Origin: JALORV01 sp963766365
Lineage (GTDB): Bacteria > Pseudomonadota > Gammaproteobacteria > Burkholderiales > Burkholderiaceae_F
NCBI GenBank assembly: GCA_963766365.1
Contig: CAVXZK010000004.1
Coordinates: 62,001 to 126,000, forward strand
Direction of reading: 5' to 3'
DNA length: 64,000 nucleotides
Shown in pieces: positions 34,921 through 42,992 of the stretch. The position numbers and the translations under genes are program-made. Position 1 is the stretch's first letter. Each line of letters opens with the position of its first letter. The notes under the pieces are model-generated. The model searched no databases and was not told where the DNA came from. It saw nothing but the letters and a program-made list of their open reading frames with translations.

Positions 34921-35237
34921 GGCGATCTCCTGTTTCTTGTTGTCCAACTGGTGATCGCATTGCATCCGCATCGCGCCCGACGCGCACCGGAGTATTGCTG
35001 CAGCCCGGCCCGGAATATTCACCAGATTCTCCGCTGCCCGCTGACCGGTCCTGTGGGCTCAGCCCTCGGCCAACAGCGGCCCCCGGTGCACCTCGATCGC
35101 GTGGCCGAAAGCGGTCGCGAGAGATAGGAAATTCGCAAGCTTCATGAGTACCACCGCGCCGCGATCCTCATTGAAGCTGCAAGCGCTCAGCTGCCTAAAG
35201 AGGTAGCTGATTTCAGAAATTTCAGGAACCTGCAGGC
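34921..35237. other. Intergenic region without a supported gene
   Basis: This stretch contains the SD of the small exported peptide at its left edge. A short minus-strand frame, MKLANFLSLATAFGHAIEVH and 8 more residues, has no SD, and I do not call it. I see no strong hairpin, tRNA or repeat. Confidence 0.5.
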
Positions 35238-36323
35238 TCAGTGAGCGCCGGCCAGTTGCTGCGTGGCACGTTTCACGTCCTCGGCGCCGCCCTTGCGCCA
35301 GCCTGCGAGCAATTCGCACGCGCGTTGCTCCCAGAGCCGCCGGCTGCTGTCCACGGTGCGCTCCAGCCGGTCGAAGTCCGGCGTGCCCGATTTCATGAGA
35401 CATGACTCCACCAGTTCCGGCGCCAGTGCGCGCCGCAGGCCGTCGAAGTTGGCCTGCCAGAAGAGCAGGGAACGGGTGGCGGTGCGGGCCGTCAGGCGCG
35501 GCAGCGTGACCAGGCAATCGGCCAGAAGGTCGCGCACTGCGCGAAGCACGACCTCCGTGCGCCGGTCGCCAACTTCCTGAAGCATTTCCTCCCACTGCGC
35601 CCCGAGCAGGTGCCCGGCGTGCAGTTCGCCCATTTCATGCAGCACCAGCGTTTCGGCCTCGCCATCGGCCATGGCGGTCACGGCGGCCTCGACATCGGTG
35701 TCGGCGCCGTAGGCGCGCAGCGCGAGTGCAAAGGCATTGTCGCGGGGTCCACGCAGCGCAGTCTCGGTCCGGGTCCACAGCCAGCGACGCAGCGCGTCAC
35801 TGCGGATCAGGATCGTGTTGTTTCGGCTGACCGCCGGCGCCGCGGTGATGCCGCGTGCCAGTTCGGCGCCGGCCACGATCACCCGCACGCCGTCGCGCAA
35901 CTGGTCGGATTCGCACTGCGCCAGGAAGAAGATCGGTGCTCCGAACAGGCCGAGGCCGGCGCCGTAGACCAAGCCGATCGCCTGCAGATCGCGGTTCGCG
36001 CGGGCCTCATCGAAGGGGTCGATCCCGCCCGCCAACGGCAAGTCGGAGTAGGTGGCGGCATCCTGCTCACGCAGGGCGTCCCATTGCCGCTCGCGCTGCG
36101 AAATCCACTCGCTCAGGCGGCCGCGGTCCGGCGCGGCGCCGAGCGGCAGTCCAGCCGACCACCGGAAATACTCGCGCATTCCAAGCAGGTATGTACACAG
36201 GGATTTCTCGCGCGCATGCAGCGCGTCGCCCAGGTCACAGTTGAACTGAACGGCAGTGGCGAGGGCGTCGAGCTCATGGCTAGGCGTACCCCCGGTTGCC
36301 ACGGGACAGCCGGCGGGCGTCAC
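35238..36323 (-). CDS. Uncharacterised 361-residue protein coupled to a solo S24 domain
   Basis: Soluble protein without signal peptide or membrane segment. Visible features are a cysteine-bearing N-terminus (C6, C29, C42), a central hydrophobic stretch (IGLVYGAGLGLFGAPIFFLAQC near 117-138) and LVLHEMGELHAGHLLG near 227-242, whose HE and two later His could be metal ligands but do not form a canonical HExxH. The start is the GTG at 36323, which overlaps the stop of the upstream S24 gene (GTGA). The two genes sit just upstream of, and divergent from, tusA-dsrE2. I do not recognise the family. Confidence 0.72.
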   Translation of the reverse strand: MTPAGCPVATGGTPSHELDALATAVQFNCDLGDALHAREKSLCTYLLGMREYFRWSAGLPLGAAPDRGRLSEWISQRERQWDALREQDAATYSDLPLAGGIDPFDEARANRDLQAIGLVYGAGLGLFGAPIFFLAQCESDQLRDGVRVIVAGAELARGITAAPAVSRNNTILIRSDALRRWLWTRTETALRGPRDNAFALALRAYGADTDVEAAVTAMADGEAETLVLHEMGELHAGHLLGAQWEEMLQEVGDRRTEVVLRAVRDLLADCLVTLPRLTARTATRSLLFWQANFDGLRRALAPELVESCLMKSGTPDFDRLERTVDSSRRLWEQRACELLAGWRKGGAEDVKRATQQLAGAH

Positions 36324-36751
36324 TCGACGTAGCGCCGCGTCTCGCGGCGCCGGCCGGGGCGGGACTTCTGGATGATCACGCCACGGACGCAGGTCAGATC
36401 CACCAGTTCGTACTCCGGGTGGCCCGGCTGCAGGGCAAGCAGGCGCCAGCCTGGGCCCTGCTGGCGCAGACAGCGAAAGACGAGTTCCCCGCCCGCTTCA
36501 GCGAGGACATACGATCCATCCCGGGCGAGGCCTTCCGGCTCGACGATCACGATGTCACCTTCGACGAACTCCGGCGCCATCGATTCGCCGAGCACCATCA
36601 GCGCGTACGCTTCGCCGGACCCGCAAAGGCTGTCGCCGACCTCGGTGTCGCGTGCCGGGTGGATTGGAATCATCGTTCCTGGGCCGAGCTGCTTGGGAGT
36701 CGCCATCCACTGGACCGTGTCGGGTACTTCGGCCGAGAACACGAAGGCCAC
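36320..36751 (-). CDS. Stand-alone S24/LexA-like C-terminal domain protein
   Basis: The 143-residue protein matches the signal-peptidase-like fold of LexA, CI and UmuD. It has the serine motif VLGESMAPEFVEGDIVIVEP near 53-72, then a strand GGELVFRCLRQQG near 87-99 where LexA has its catalytic lysine; here the position reads Arg. No N-terminal HTH is present. The protein therefore probably lacks self-cleavage and DNA binding and may act as a sensor or binding domain. It is translationally coupled to the unknown 361-residue protein. A shorter start at 36706 is possible. Confidence 0.78.
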   Translation of the reverse strand: MAFVFSAEVPDTVQWMATPKQLGPGTMIPIHPARDTEVGDSLCGSGEAYALMVLGESMAPEFVEGDIVIVEPEGLARDGSYVLAEAGGELVFRCLRQQGPGWRLLALQPGHPEYELVDLTCVRGVIIQKSRPGRRRETRRYVE

Positions 36752-36956
36752 CGCGCGAACTGCCGCTCCCAGTCTACGATACCCAGCGATTCTGCGAGCC
36801 GGGCGGCACCCGCAGAATCACCCATGCGGGTAGCCGGCGCCAATCCTTACAAGCAATGTACGGGCCCGCCGACATGACCGCTAATACTGACCCTTCGCAA
36901 GAGCCTGAGACTGCCGCTGCGCTACAAAGACGAGAGTCTGTCATGAGGAGATGCAA

Positions 36957-37184
36957 GTGAACTACGACAAGGAACTGGATGCGCGCGGCCTCGCCTGCCC
37001 GCTGCCCATCGTGAAGACGCGCAAGGCGCTGAACGAACTGACCACCGGCCAGGTGCTGAAGGTGATGGCCACCGACTCGGGTTCGGTTGCCGACATGAAG
37101 GCGTTCTCCGAGCAAACGGGCAACGAACTGCTGGCGTCTTCGCAGGAGGCCGGCATGTACCTTTTCTACCTGAAGCGGCGCTAG
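36957..37184 (+). CDS. tusA: TusA, sulfurtransferase
   Basis: Cytoplasmic sulfur carrier of 75 residues that passes persulfide sulfur to DsrE/DsrC-type partners. It has the signature MNYDKELDARGLACPLP, with the active cysteine in CPLP near residue 14, and normal length. GTG 36957 is preferred because the GAGGAG SD (36945-36950) gives a 6-base spacer to it. An in-frame ATG at 36951 abuts the SD and adds only two residues. dsrE2 follows on the same strand 103 bases later. Confidence 0.93.
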   Translation: MNYDKELDARGLACPLPIVKTRKALNELTTGQVLKVMATDSGSVADMKAFSEQTGNELLASSQEAGMYLFYLKRR

Positions 37185-37287
37185 GCCCAGCAGTGGTGCC
37201 GGGCGCAGCGACACCACGTCGTGCGGCCCGGGAGCAACCTGTGCGGCGCGCATCCGGTGCGCCGTCGAGTCCAAGGCAAGAGGCATC

Positions 37288-37758
37288 ATGAGTGCAAAGA
37301 AAATGGCGTTGATCGCCACCAAGGGAACGCTGGACTGGGCCTACCCGCCGTTTATCCTGGCCTCGACTGCGGCCTCCCTCGGCTACGAAGTGCAGATCTT
37401 CTTCACCTTCTACGGCCTGCAGCTGCTGCGCAAGGATCTCTCGCACATCAAGATCAGCCCACTGGCCAATCCGGCGATGCCGATGCCGGTGCCGATGCCG
37501 GTGCTGGTGCAGGCGCTGCCTGGCATGGAGTCGATGGCGACGATGATGATGCGCGACAAGATGAAGAAGAAGGGCGTCGCTTCGCTGGAGCAACTGCGCG
37601 AGATCTGCATCGAGTCGGACGTGAAGCTGATCGGCTGCCAGATGACCGTTGACCTTTTCGACTTCAAGCAGTCCGACTTCATCGAGCAGACCCAGTTCGG
37701 TGGTGCGGCTATGTTCCTTGGCTTTGCCGGCGACGCCGACATCAGCCTGTATATCTGA
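37288..37758 (+). CDS. dsrE2: DsrE2-type sulfur-transfer protein
   Basis: DsrE/DsrF-like protein of 156 residues (KKMALIATKGTLDWAYPPFILASTAASLGYE at the start). It has a methionine/proline-rich middle (about 65-100) and the conserved cysteine in KLIGCQMTVDLFDF near 117. DsrE2 proteins accompany TusA in sulfur oxidisers and are thought to shuttle sulfane sulfur to the Dsr or sHdr system. The hydrophobic stretch (about 15-50) may mediate membrane association. A hairpin (GCCGCC/GGCGGC, about 37770-37785) follows the gene. Confidence 0.9.
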   Translation: MSAKKMALIATKGTLDWAYPPFILASTAASLGYEVQIFFTFYGLQLLRKDLSHIKISPLANPAMPMPVPMPVLVQALPGMESMATMMMRDKMKKKGVASLEQLREICIESDVKLIGCQMTVDLFDFKQSDFIEQTQFGGAAMFLGFAGDADISLYI

Positions 37759-37845
37759 GCTGACATCCCGCCGCCGCCTCGGCGGCAGTACGGTTTGACG
37801 GCCCGTCCCAACGCGGGCATGATGCGTGCCGCCGCATACATGCGG

Positions 37846-37857
37846 ATATGCGCATAT
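37846..37857. promoter_or_regulatory. Perfect 12-bp palindrome at the ArsR start, probable operator
   Basis: ATATGCGCATAT is a perfect palindrome whose last two bases are the first bases of the ArsR-family start codon (ATG 37856). ArsR-family repressors of sulfur genes bind short AT-rich inverted repeats, and a site over the start codon would fit autorepression. Only one copy was noticed near the sox genes. Confidence 0.5.
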
Positions 37858-38218
37858 GAGCGTGAAAGCTGATAATCAGGATCTCGAGAGGCTGTTCGAG
37901 TCGGTGTCTGGTTTCTTCGGACTGCTGGCAGAGCCGACGCGGCTGAAGATCCTGAATGCGCTCTGTGGCAGCGAGCGCAGCGTGGGGGACGTGGTGCAGC
38001 GGGTCGGATCGACCCAGACCACCGTTTCGCGGCACCTGAACCTGATGTATGCAAAGGGCGTGCTGCAGCGGCGGCGTGAGGGGCAGCAGACGTTTTACTC
38101 GGTCAGCGACCCCGCGATCGTGGAACTCTGCCGGACCGTGTGTGTCCACATGGCGAGCGCGGCCGACGGGCGGGCAGTGACCGGTCGGACACTGCGGCGG
38201 TTCATGCGGGACGCCTAG
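37856..38218 (+). CDS. ArsR-family transcriptional regulator (SoxR/SqrR-like)
   Basis: The 120-residue winged-helix protein has the ArsR core (FGLLAEPTRLKILNALCGSERSV near 19-41, QTTVSRHLNLMYAKGVLQRRREGQQTFYSV near 53-83). Cysteines at about 35, 92 and 96 could form a sulfide/persulfide-responsive pair, as in SqrR/BigR. It lies 43 bases upstream of soxC on the same strand, so it probably represses the sox genes until reduced sulfur is present. That role is inferred from family and position. Confidence 0.85.
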   Translation: MSVKADNQDLERLFESVSGFFGLLAEPTRLKILNALCGSERSVGDVVQRVGSTQTTVSRHLNLMYAKGVLQRRREGQQTFYSVSDPAIVELCRTVCVHMASAADGRAVTGRTLRRFMRDA

Positions 38219-38261
38219 GCGTCCGGCTGTAAGCAGACAGGAAAGCACAGGAGACAAACGC

Positions 38262-39614
38262 ATGTCGCAGCAACAGCGGCCGGTCCTGGGGCGTGTCATC
38301 CCGGCACCGGAAAACCACGTGACACCAGATCAGGTCGCGCAGGCGAGATCCGGCCGACGCGGATTCTTGCAGCAGGCGGCGCTTGCCACCGGCGGGATGC
38401 TGGCGGCGGCAGTGGGTGCGCCGGCGCTCGGCCAGGTGGCAAAGTCTGCCGCCGGAACGGAGTCACCGAAGCTGCCGTCGTGGACTCGCAGCCTGGGTCC
38501 GGGCGTTGCAGTGACCGGCTACGGTCTGCCCTCCAAGTTCGAGAGCGCCGTGCAGCGCCGCCAGAGCCCGGGACTGACCCGCACACCGCAGTCTTCGGTC
38601 AGCTTCACGCCGCTGCAGAACCTGTTCGGCATCATCACCCCGAGTGGCGTTCACTTCGAGCGGCATCACTCCGGGGTTGCGGAGATCAACCCGCATGAGC
38701 ACCGGCTGATGATCCACGGGCTGGTTCAGCGCCCCCTGATCCTCTCGATGGACGACCTCCTGCGCTTTCCGTCCGTGTCGCGCATGCACTTCATCGAGTG
38801 CGGGGCGAACAGCGGCATGGAGTGGGGCAATGTGGCCGTTCCCACGGTGCAGTACACGCATGGCATGCTGGCGTGCAGCGAGTTCACCGGCGTGCTGTTG
38901 TCGACGCTTCTCGAGGAAGTGGGCTACGACAAGGTGCGCGGCAAGTACATCCTGGCCGAGGGCGCCGATGGCTCGGCCCTGACACGCACGATTCCGATGG
39001 AGTTCGCGCTCGACGATGTCATGGTCGTCTACGGCCAGAACGGCGAGATGCTGCGTCCGGAAAACGGCTATCCGCTGCGGTTGCTGGTGCCGGGCGTGCA
39101 GGGCGTGTCGAGCGTCAAGTGGCTGCGTCGACTCGAAGTGGGTGACCAGCCGTGGAACACGCGCGAGGAATCGCTGCACTACGTTGATCTCCTTCCGGAC
39201 GGGACGCACCGGCAGTACTCCGGGGTACAGGAGGTCAAGTCGGTCATCACCACGCCTTCCGGCGGACAGAAACTGACGACCAAGGGCTTCTACGAGATCA
39301 GCGGTCTGGCGTGGTCGGGCCGCGGCAAGATCCGGCGGGTCGACGTGTCGACGGACGGCGGACGCAACTGGCGCACCGCCACTCTGCAGGATCCGGTGAT
39401 GACGAAGTGCCTGACCCGCTTCCGGCTCGACTGGAACTGGGACGGCAGCCCAGCCCACTTGCAGAGCCGCGCGGTCGACGACACCGGACACGTGCAGCCG
39501 GCGATATCGGCACTGCGCGCGGTGCGCGGAACGCGGTCGATCTATCACAACAATGCAATCAAGACCTGGGAAGTGCAGCCCAACGGGGAGGTGTGGAATG
39601 TCCAGGTCGCGTAA
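38262..39614 (+). CDS. soxC: SoxC, molybdoprotein subunit of sulfane dehydrogenase
   Basis: Periplasmic molybdenum protein that with SoxD oxidises SoxY-bound sulfane sulfur. The 450-residue precursor has a Tat signal (SGRRGFLQQAALATGGMLAA near 28-48). The sulfite-oxidase fold has the molybdopterin cysteine in HFIECGANSGMEWG near 180, and a C-terminal dimerisation domain (RRVDVSTDGGRNW near 360). No haem motif, as expected. It overlaps soxD by 17 bases. Its presence in a genome with Dsr is noteworthy. Confidence 0.94.
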   Translation: MSQQQRPVLGRVIPAPENHVTPDQVAQARSGRRGFLQQAALATGGMLAAAVGAPALGQVAKSAAGTESPKLPSWTRSLGPGVAVTGYGLPSKFESAVQRRQSPGLTRTPQSSVSFTPLQNLFGIITPSGVHFERHHSGVAEINPHEHRLMIHGLVQRPLILSMDDLLRFPSVSRMHFIECGANSGMEWGNVAVPTVQYTHGMLACSEFTGVLLSTLLEEVGYDKVRGKYILAEGADGSALTRTIPMEFALDDVMVVYGQNGEMLRPENGYPLRLLVPGVQGVSSVKWLRRLEVGDQPWNTREESLHYVDLLPDGTHRQYSGVQEVKSVITTPSGGQKLTTKGFYEISGLAWSGRGKIRRVDVSTDGGRNWRTATLQDPVMTKCLTRFRLDWNWDGSPAHLQSRAVDDTGHVQPAISALRAVRGTRSIYHNNAIKTWEVQPNGEVWNVQVA

Positions 39615-40665
39615 GGCATTCGGGGTGGCCGTGGTCGCGGCCAGCCTGGCGGCGGTGGCCTCCGCCTTTGCGCAGGGTGATCGCCCGCGATTCGGCTTTG
39701 GCGTTCCCGCGACGCCGCAGGACATCGCGACCTGGGACATCGACGTGCGCCCCGATGGTCACGGCGTGAAGAAGGGGCGCGGCACCGTGCAGCAGGGCCA
39801 GGCCGTCTATGACGCCAAGTGCGCTGTGTGCCACGGCACGTTCGGGGAGAGCAACAGTTACCTGGTGATAGCTGGCGGGGTCGAGCCCGAGGATCTGAAG
39901 ACCGGCCGCGCGGCGGGCCTGAAGTCGGGTGAGGTGCGCACGGTGGGCACCAAGCTCAACTACGCCACCACGTTGTGGGATTACATCTACCGTGCCATGC
40001 CGTGGACCGCGCCGCAGTCGCTGACGATCGACGAGAACTATGCCGTCACGGCCTATGTGCTGCACCTCAACGAAATCGTGCCGGCCGACTTCGAACTCAA
40101 CGACAAGACGATCCTGACGGTCCAGATGCCGAACCGCAATGGCTTCACCACCAACCACGGCATGGGCAGCGTCAAGGGTAAACCCGATGTGCAGGGAACG
40201 CTGTGCATGAAGGACTGTGCCGGCCCGGTGAAGGTGACCTCCACGCTGCCGGACTACGCTCGAAATGCACACGGGAATCTCGCCGAACAGAAGCGCGACA
40301 TGGGGCCGTTCCGCGGCATCGATACGCGGATCTACGAGCCCGGCGGCGCGCGGGTGGCCCTGGCCGACACCGAAGGCAAGGCGCCCGCCGCCGGCGGCAT
40401 CGATGCGCAGGAACTGATCACGCGCAACGCCTGCGTGGTCTGCCACGCCGTCAATAACCGGATCGTGGGTCCTTCCTTCGCGGAGATCAGTGCCCGCTAC
40501 ACCTCCCGCTACGCGGTCCGCGCCGAGGCTGAGTCAATCTTGGTGAACAAGATCAAGTCTGGCGGCTCGGGAGCCTGGGGGGCGGTGCCGATGCCGCCGC
40601 AGTCGAACGTCAAGGATGATGAGATGAAGGCGATCGTGAAGTGGATTTTCACGCTTACCCAGTAG
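39598..40665 (+). CDS. soxD: SoxD, diheme cytochrome c of sulfane dehydrogenase
   Basis: Electron-accepting partner of SoxC. The 355-residue precursor has a signal peptide (to about residue 26, ending ASAFAQG) and two haem motifs, CAVCH near 76 and CVVCH near 279, the second close to the C-terminus. A GGGGAGGTG SD lies before ATG 39598 inside the soxC end, so the genes are coupled. Length and two-haem layout match the long SoxD form. Confidence 0.93.
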   Translation: MSRSRKAFGVAVVAASLAAVASAFAQGDRPRFGFGVPATPQDIATWDIDVRPDGHGVKKGRGTVQQGQAVYDAKCAVCHGTFGESNSYLVIAGGVEPEDLKTGRAAGLKSGEVRTVGTKLNYATTLWDYIYRAMPWTAPQSLTIDENYAVTAYVLHLNEIVPADFELNDKTILTVQMPNRNGFTTNHGMGSVKGKPDVQGTLCMKDCAGPVKVTSTLPDYARNAHGNLAEQKRDMGPFRGIDTRIYEPGGARVALADTEGKAPAAGGIDAQELITRNACVVCHAVNNRIVGPSFAEISARYTSRYAVRAEAESILVNKIKSGGSGAWGAVPMPPQSNVKDDEMKAIVKWIFTLTQ

Positions 40666-40673
40666 AGCTACCG

Positions 40674-40780
40674 ACATGGGTAGTATCGCCATCGAGCGCT
40701 TGGTCTATTGAAGCTTTTGTTGTACATATTCGGGCAAATCCATTCGGCCGCAAGCGGCCAACCCATATAAGGAGACTGAA
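40674..40780 (+). promoter_or_regulatory. soxD-soxY spacer with putative promoter and regulator element
   Basis: The 115-base gap after soxD begins with the inverted repeat CTACC-GACATG-GGTAG (40668-40683). This overlaps the element ACATGGGT-A-GTATCGC that recurs at 28483. An AT-rich stretch with TTGGTC (40700-40705) and TACATATT about 17 bases downstream could be a sigma-70-type promoter. A small hairpin GGCCGC/GCGGCC and an AAGGAG SD precede soxY. The spacing suggests separate transcription of soxYZ onward; box matches are weak. Confidence 0.4.
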
Positions 40781-41245
40781 ATGGCAGACAACCGTCGCGA
40801 GTTCATGAAGATGACCGGCGTCATCGGGCTGATGGCCGCGGCAGGCCTGATTACTGCCGAGCAGGCAGCGGCGCAGCAGAACTGGAACAAGGCCGCGTTC
40901 GAGGGCAAGGCCATGAATGATGTCGTCAAGGCGCTCGGCGGCACCACGGCCGCTCCCAGCGGCGACATCGTGATCAACGCGCCGGACATCGCGGAGAACG
41001 GGGCGGTCGTGCCCGTCGGCGTAACGAGCAAGATTCCGAACACGCAGGGCGTCTACATCCTGGTCGACAAGAACCCCAACGCGCTGGCGGCAGGCTTCAC
41101 GATTCCGCCCGGCACCGAGGCCAACGTCGCGACGCGTATCAAGATGGGGCAGACGTCGAACGTGCATGCCGTCGTCAAGGCCGGCGACAAGTTCTACGTC
41201 GCCACCAAGGAAGTCAAGGTCACGCTGGGCGGCTGCGGCGGCTGA
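40781..41245 (+). CDS. soxY: SoxY, covalent sulfur-carrier subunit
   Basis: Carries Sox intermediates on a C-terminal cysteine. The 154-residue precursor has a Tat signal (NRREFMKMTGVIGLMAAAG near 4-22). The SoxY fold ends with the invariant GGCGG swinging arm at residues 150-154, carrier C152. An AAGGAG SD precedes the ATG. soxZ follows after 45 bases. Confidence 0.97.
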   Translation: MADNRREFMKMTGVIGLMAAAGLITAEQAAAQQNWNKAAFEGKAMNDVVKALGGTTAAPSGDIVINAPDIAENGAVVPVGVTSKIPNTQGVYILVDKNPNALAAGFTIPPGTEANVATRIKMGQTSNVHAVVKAGDKFYVATKEVKVTLGGCGG

Positions 41246-41290
41246 TCGCTGCGCACTTAACTGAATCACTAAGAAAACCAGGAGAGACGA

Positions 41291-41602
41291 ATGCCCGATC
41301 CGATGAGAATCCGTGCCACCGCGCAGGGAGACGAGGTCGATGTGCGCGTGCTGATGAGCCACGAGATGGAGACTGGCCAGCGCAAGGACTCGAGCGGCAA
41401 GCTTGTGCCGGCGCACTTCATTTCCAATGTCACCGTGACCCATGCCGGCAAGACCGTGCTGGCGGCCGAATGGGGCCCGGCGGTTTCGAAGAACCCTTAC
41501 CTGCAGTTCAAGTTCAAGGGCGGCAAGAAAGGCGACGAGATCACGGTGACCTGGGTCGACAACAAGGGCGAGACCCGGACCGACAAGGCGACGATTGCCT
41601 GA
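41291..41602 (+). CDS. soxZ: SoxZ, partner of SoxY
   Basis: Forms the SoxYZ heterodimer that presents the carrier cysteine. The 103-residue protein lacks a signal, as usual for SoxZ, which is exported with SoxY. It shows family blocks VLMSHEMETGQRKDSSGK near 18-35 and VSKNPYLQFKFKGGKKGDEI near 60-80. An AGGAGAG SD precedes the ATG. The next gene starts 19 bases after the stop. Confidence 0.96.
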   Translation: MPDPMRIRATAQGDEVDVRVLMSHEMETGQRKDSSGKLVPAHFISNVTVTHAGKTVLAAEWGPAVSKNPYLQFKFKGGKKGDEITVTWVDNKGETRTDKATIA

Positions 41603-41621
41603 CGGCGTCGGGGAGATGCAG

Positions 41622-42083
41622 ATGCGACCAATATCCCGCTTCACGTTCGTCGTCGTCATTGCGGCAGCGCTGGTTGGCTGCACGTCAACCAGCGGCGCTC
41701 GCAACGAAGCCAGTGCCGCCGCCAGCACGCCTGTCAATGTCGTCTACCACGTCAATGAAGGCAATGCGCAGGCACTGAACGCATTGCGGAACATCCGCAA
41801 CCACCTGAACGCGGATCCGACGGCGAAGATCGTCGTCGTGACGCACGCCGGTGGCATCAATTTCCTGCTCGATGGCGCAAAGGACAGCAACGGCGCCCCG
41901 TTTGACGCGACGGTCCAGGAACTCAAGGCCAAGGGTGTTGATTTCCGCGTCTGCCGCTTCACGCTGACGCGCAACAAGATCGACCCTGCGAAGGTGATAC
42001 CCGAGGCGACGCTCGTGCCTTCGGGCGTGGCCGAAGTGTCCAGGTTGCAGTTTCGTGAAGGCTATTCATACCTCAAGCCCTGA
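41622..42083 (+). CDS. DsrE-family lipoprotein within the sox cluster
   Basis: The 153-residue precursor has a lipoprotein signal (hydrophobic 8-17, lipobox LVGC with C20), so it should be membrane-anchored in the periplasm. The mature part is a DsrE/F-like fold (VNVVYHVNEGNAQALNALRNIRNHL near 38-62, VVVTHAGGINFLLDGA near 71-86) with one cysteine in GVDFRVCRFTL near 115. Such proteins recur in sox and thiosulfate clusters without assigned function. A GGGGAG SD gives a 6-base spacer to ATG 41622; the ATG at 41616 abuts the SD. Confidence 0.82.
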   Translation: MRPISRFTFVVVIAAALVGCTSTSGARNEASAAASTPVNVVYHVNEGNAQALNALRNIRNHLNADPTAKIVVVTHAGGINFLLDGAKDSNGAPFDATVQELKAKGVDFRVCRFTLTRNKIDPAKVIPEATLVPSGVAEVSRLQFREGYSYLKP

Positions 42084-42163
42084 GCCAGAATCGGGGTTTG
42101 GGTGATCAAGAGCTCCCGCAGAGGAGCACTTGGGCCGCAACTACAGCCAGGAGGCAGAAACTC

Positions 42164-42982
42164 ATGAGTAGGCAGACATGGGCCACAACCGTGGCCGGAA
42201 TCATCCTGAGCGTCGCGAGCGTCAGCGTGCACGCCCAGGGGAGCGCCGCGGAAGGCATCGCGCGCTATCGCGAGATGCTGCAGGATGGCAACCCCGCGGA
42301 GCTCACGGTCGCGCGGGGCGAGGAGTTGTGGAAGACCAAGCGCGGGCCGAAGAACGTGTCGCTCGAACAATGCGACCTCGGACTCGGCGCCGGTGTCGTC
42401 AAGGGCGCGTACGCGCAGATGCCGCGTTACTTCGCCGACGCCGACCAGGTGATGGACTTCGAGTCCCGCGTCGTCTGGTGCATGGTCAACCTGCAGGGCA
42501 TGGACCGGGCGGCGATCACGAAGAGCCCCTATTCCGGCGCTGGCCAGAAGCAGACCGACTCTGAGGCGCTGGCCGCCTACGCGGTCGAGATGTCGCGCGG
42601 CATGCCGGTCAATATTCCGCAGAGCCATCCGAAGGAGAAGGCTTCCTTCGACCGCGGCCGCCAGGCGTTCTTCATGCGCGGCGGTCCGTACGACTTTTCC
42701 TGTGCGACCTGCCACGGAGTGAACAGCCAGCGCATCCGCCTGCAGGACCTGCCCAACATCTCCGGCAACAAGCCGGATGCCGACCGCGCGTTCACGACCT
42801 GGCCCGCCTATCGGGTGTCGCAGGGCGCGCTGCGGACGATGCAGTGGCGCCTGTACGACTGCTTCCGGCAGCAGCGTTTCCCGGAGTTGATTTTCCTGTC
42901 GCCGACTTCGGTCGACCTGATCACCTTCCTTGGCGTCAACGCCAACGGCGCGAAGATGGACGCGCCGGCCATCAAGCGCTGA
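42164..42982 (+). CDS. soxA: SoxA, monohaem cytochrome c subunit of SoxAX
   Basis: Joins thiosulfate to SoxY. The 272-residue precursor has a signal peptide (to about residue 25, VSVHAQG) and one haem motif, CATCH at 170-174. The cysteine haem ligand that becomes a persulfide is in YDCFRQQRF near 223. The N-terminal domain has cysteines at 70 and 106 instead of a second haem, which marks the monohaem type. A CAGGAGG SD precedes ATG 42164. soxX starts 10 bases after the stop. Confidence 0.95.
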   Translation: MSRQTWATTVAGIILSVASVSVHAQGSAAEGIARYREMLQDGNPAELTVARGEELWKTKRGPKNVSLEQCDLGLGAGVVKGAYAQMPRYFADADQVMDFESRVVWCMVNLQGMDRAAITKSPYSGAGQKQTDSEALAAYAVEMSRGMPVNIPQSHPKEKASFDRGRQAFFMRGGPYDFSCATCHGVNSQRIRLQDLPNISGNKPDADRAFTTWPAYRVSQGALRTMQWRLYDCFRQQRFPELIFLSPTSVDLITFLGVNANGAKMDAPAIKR

Positions 42983-42992
42983 GGAGATGACG

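Noticed and set aside
35059..35235. Minus-strand tail frame containing MKLANFLSLATAFGHAIEVH
   Set aside because: No SD, and it is part of a longer frame that overlaps a real gene. Not enough support.
37470..37505. Short repeat of ATGCCGGTG units in dsrE2
   Set aside because: It encodes the Met-Pro-rich segment within a real gene and is not a separate repeat element.
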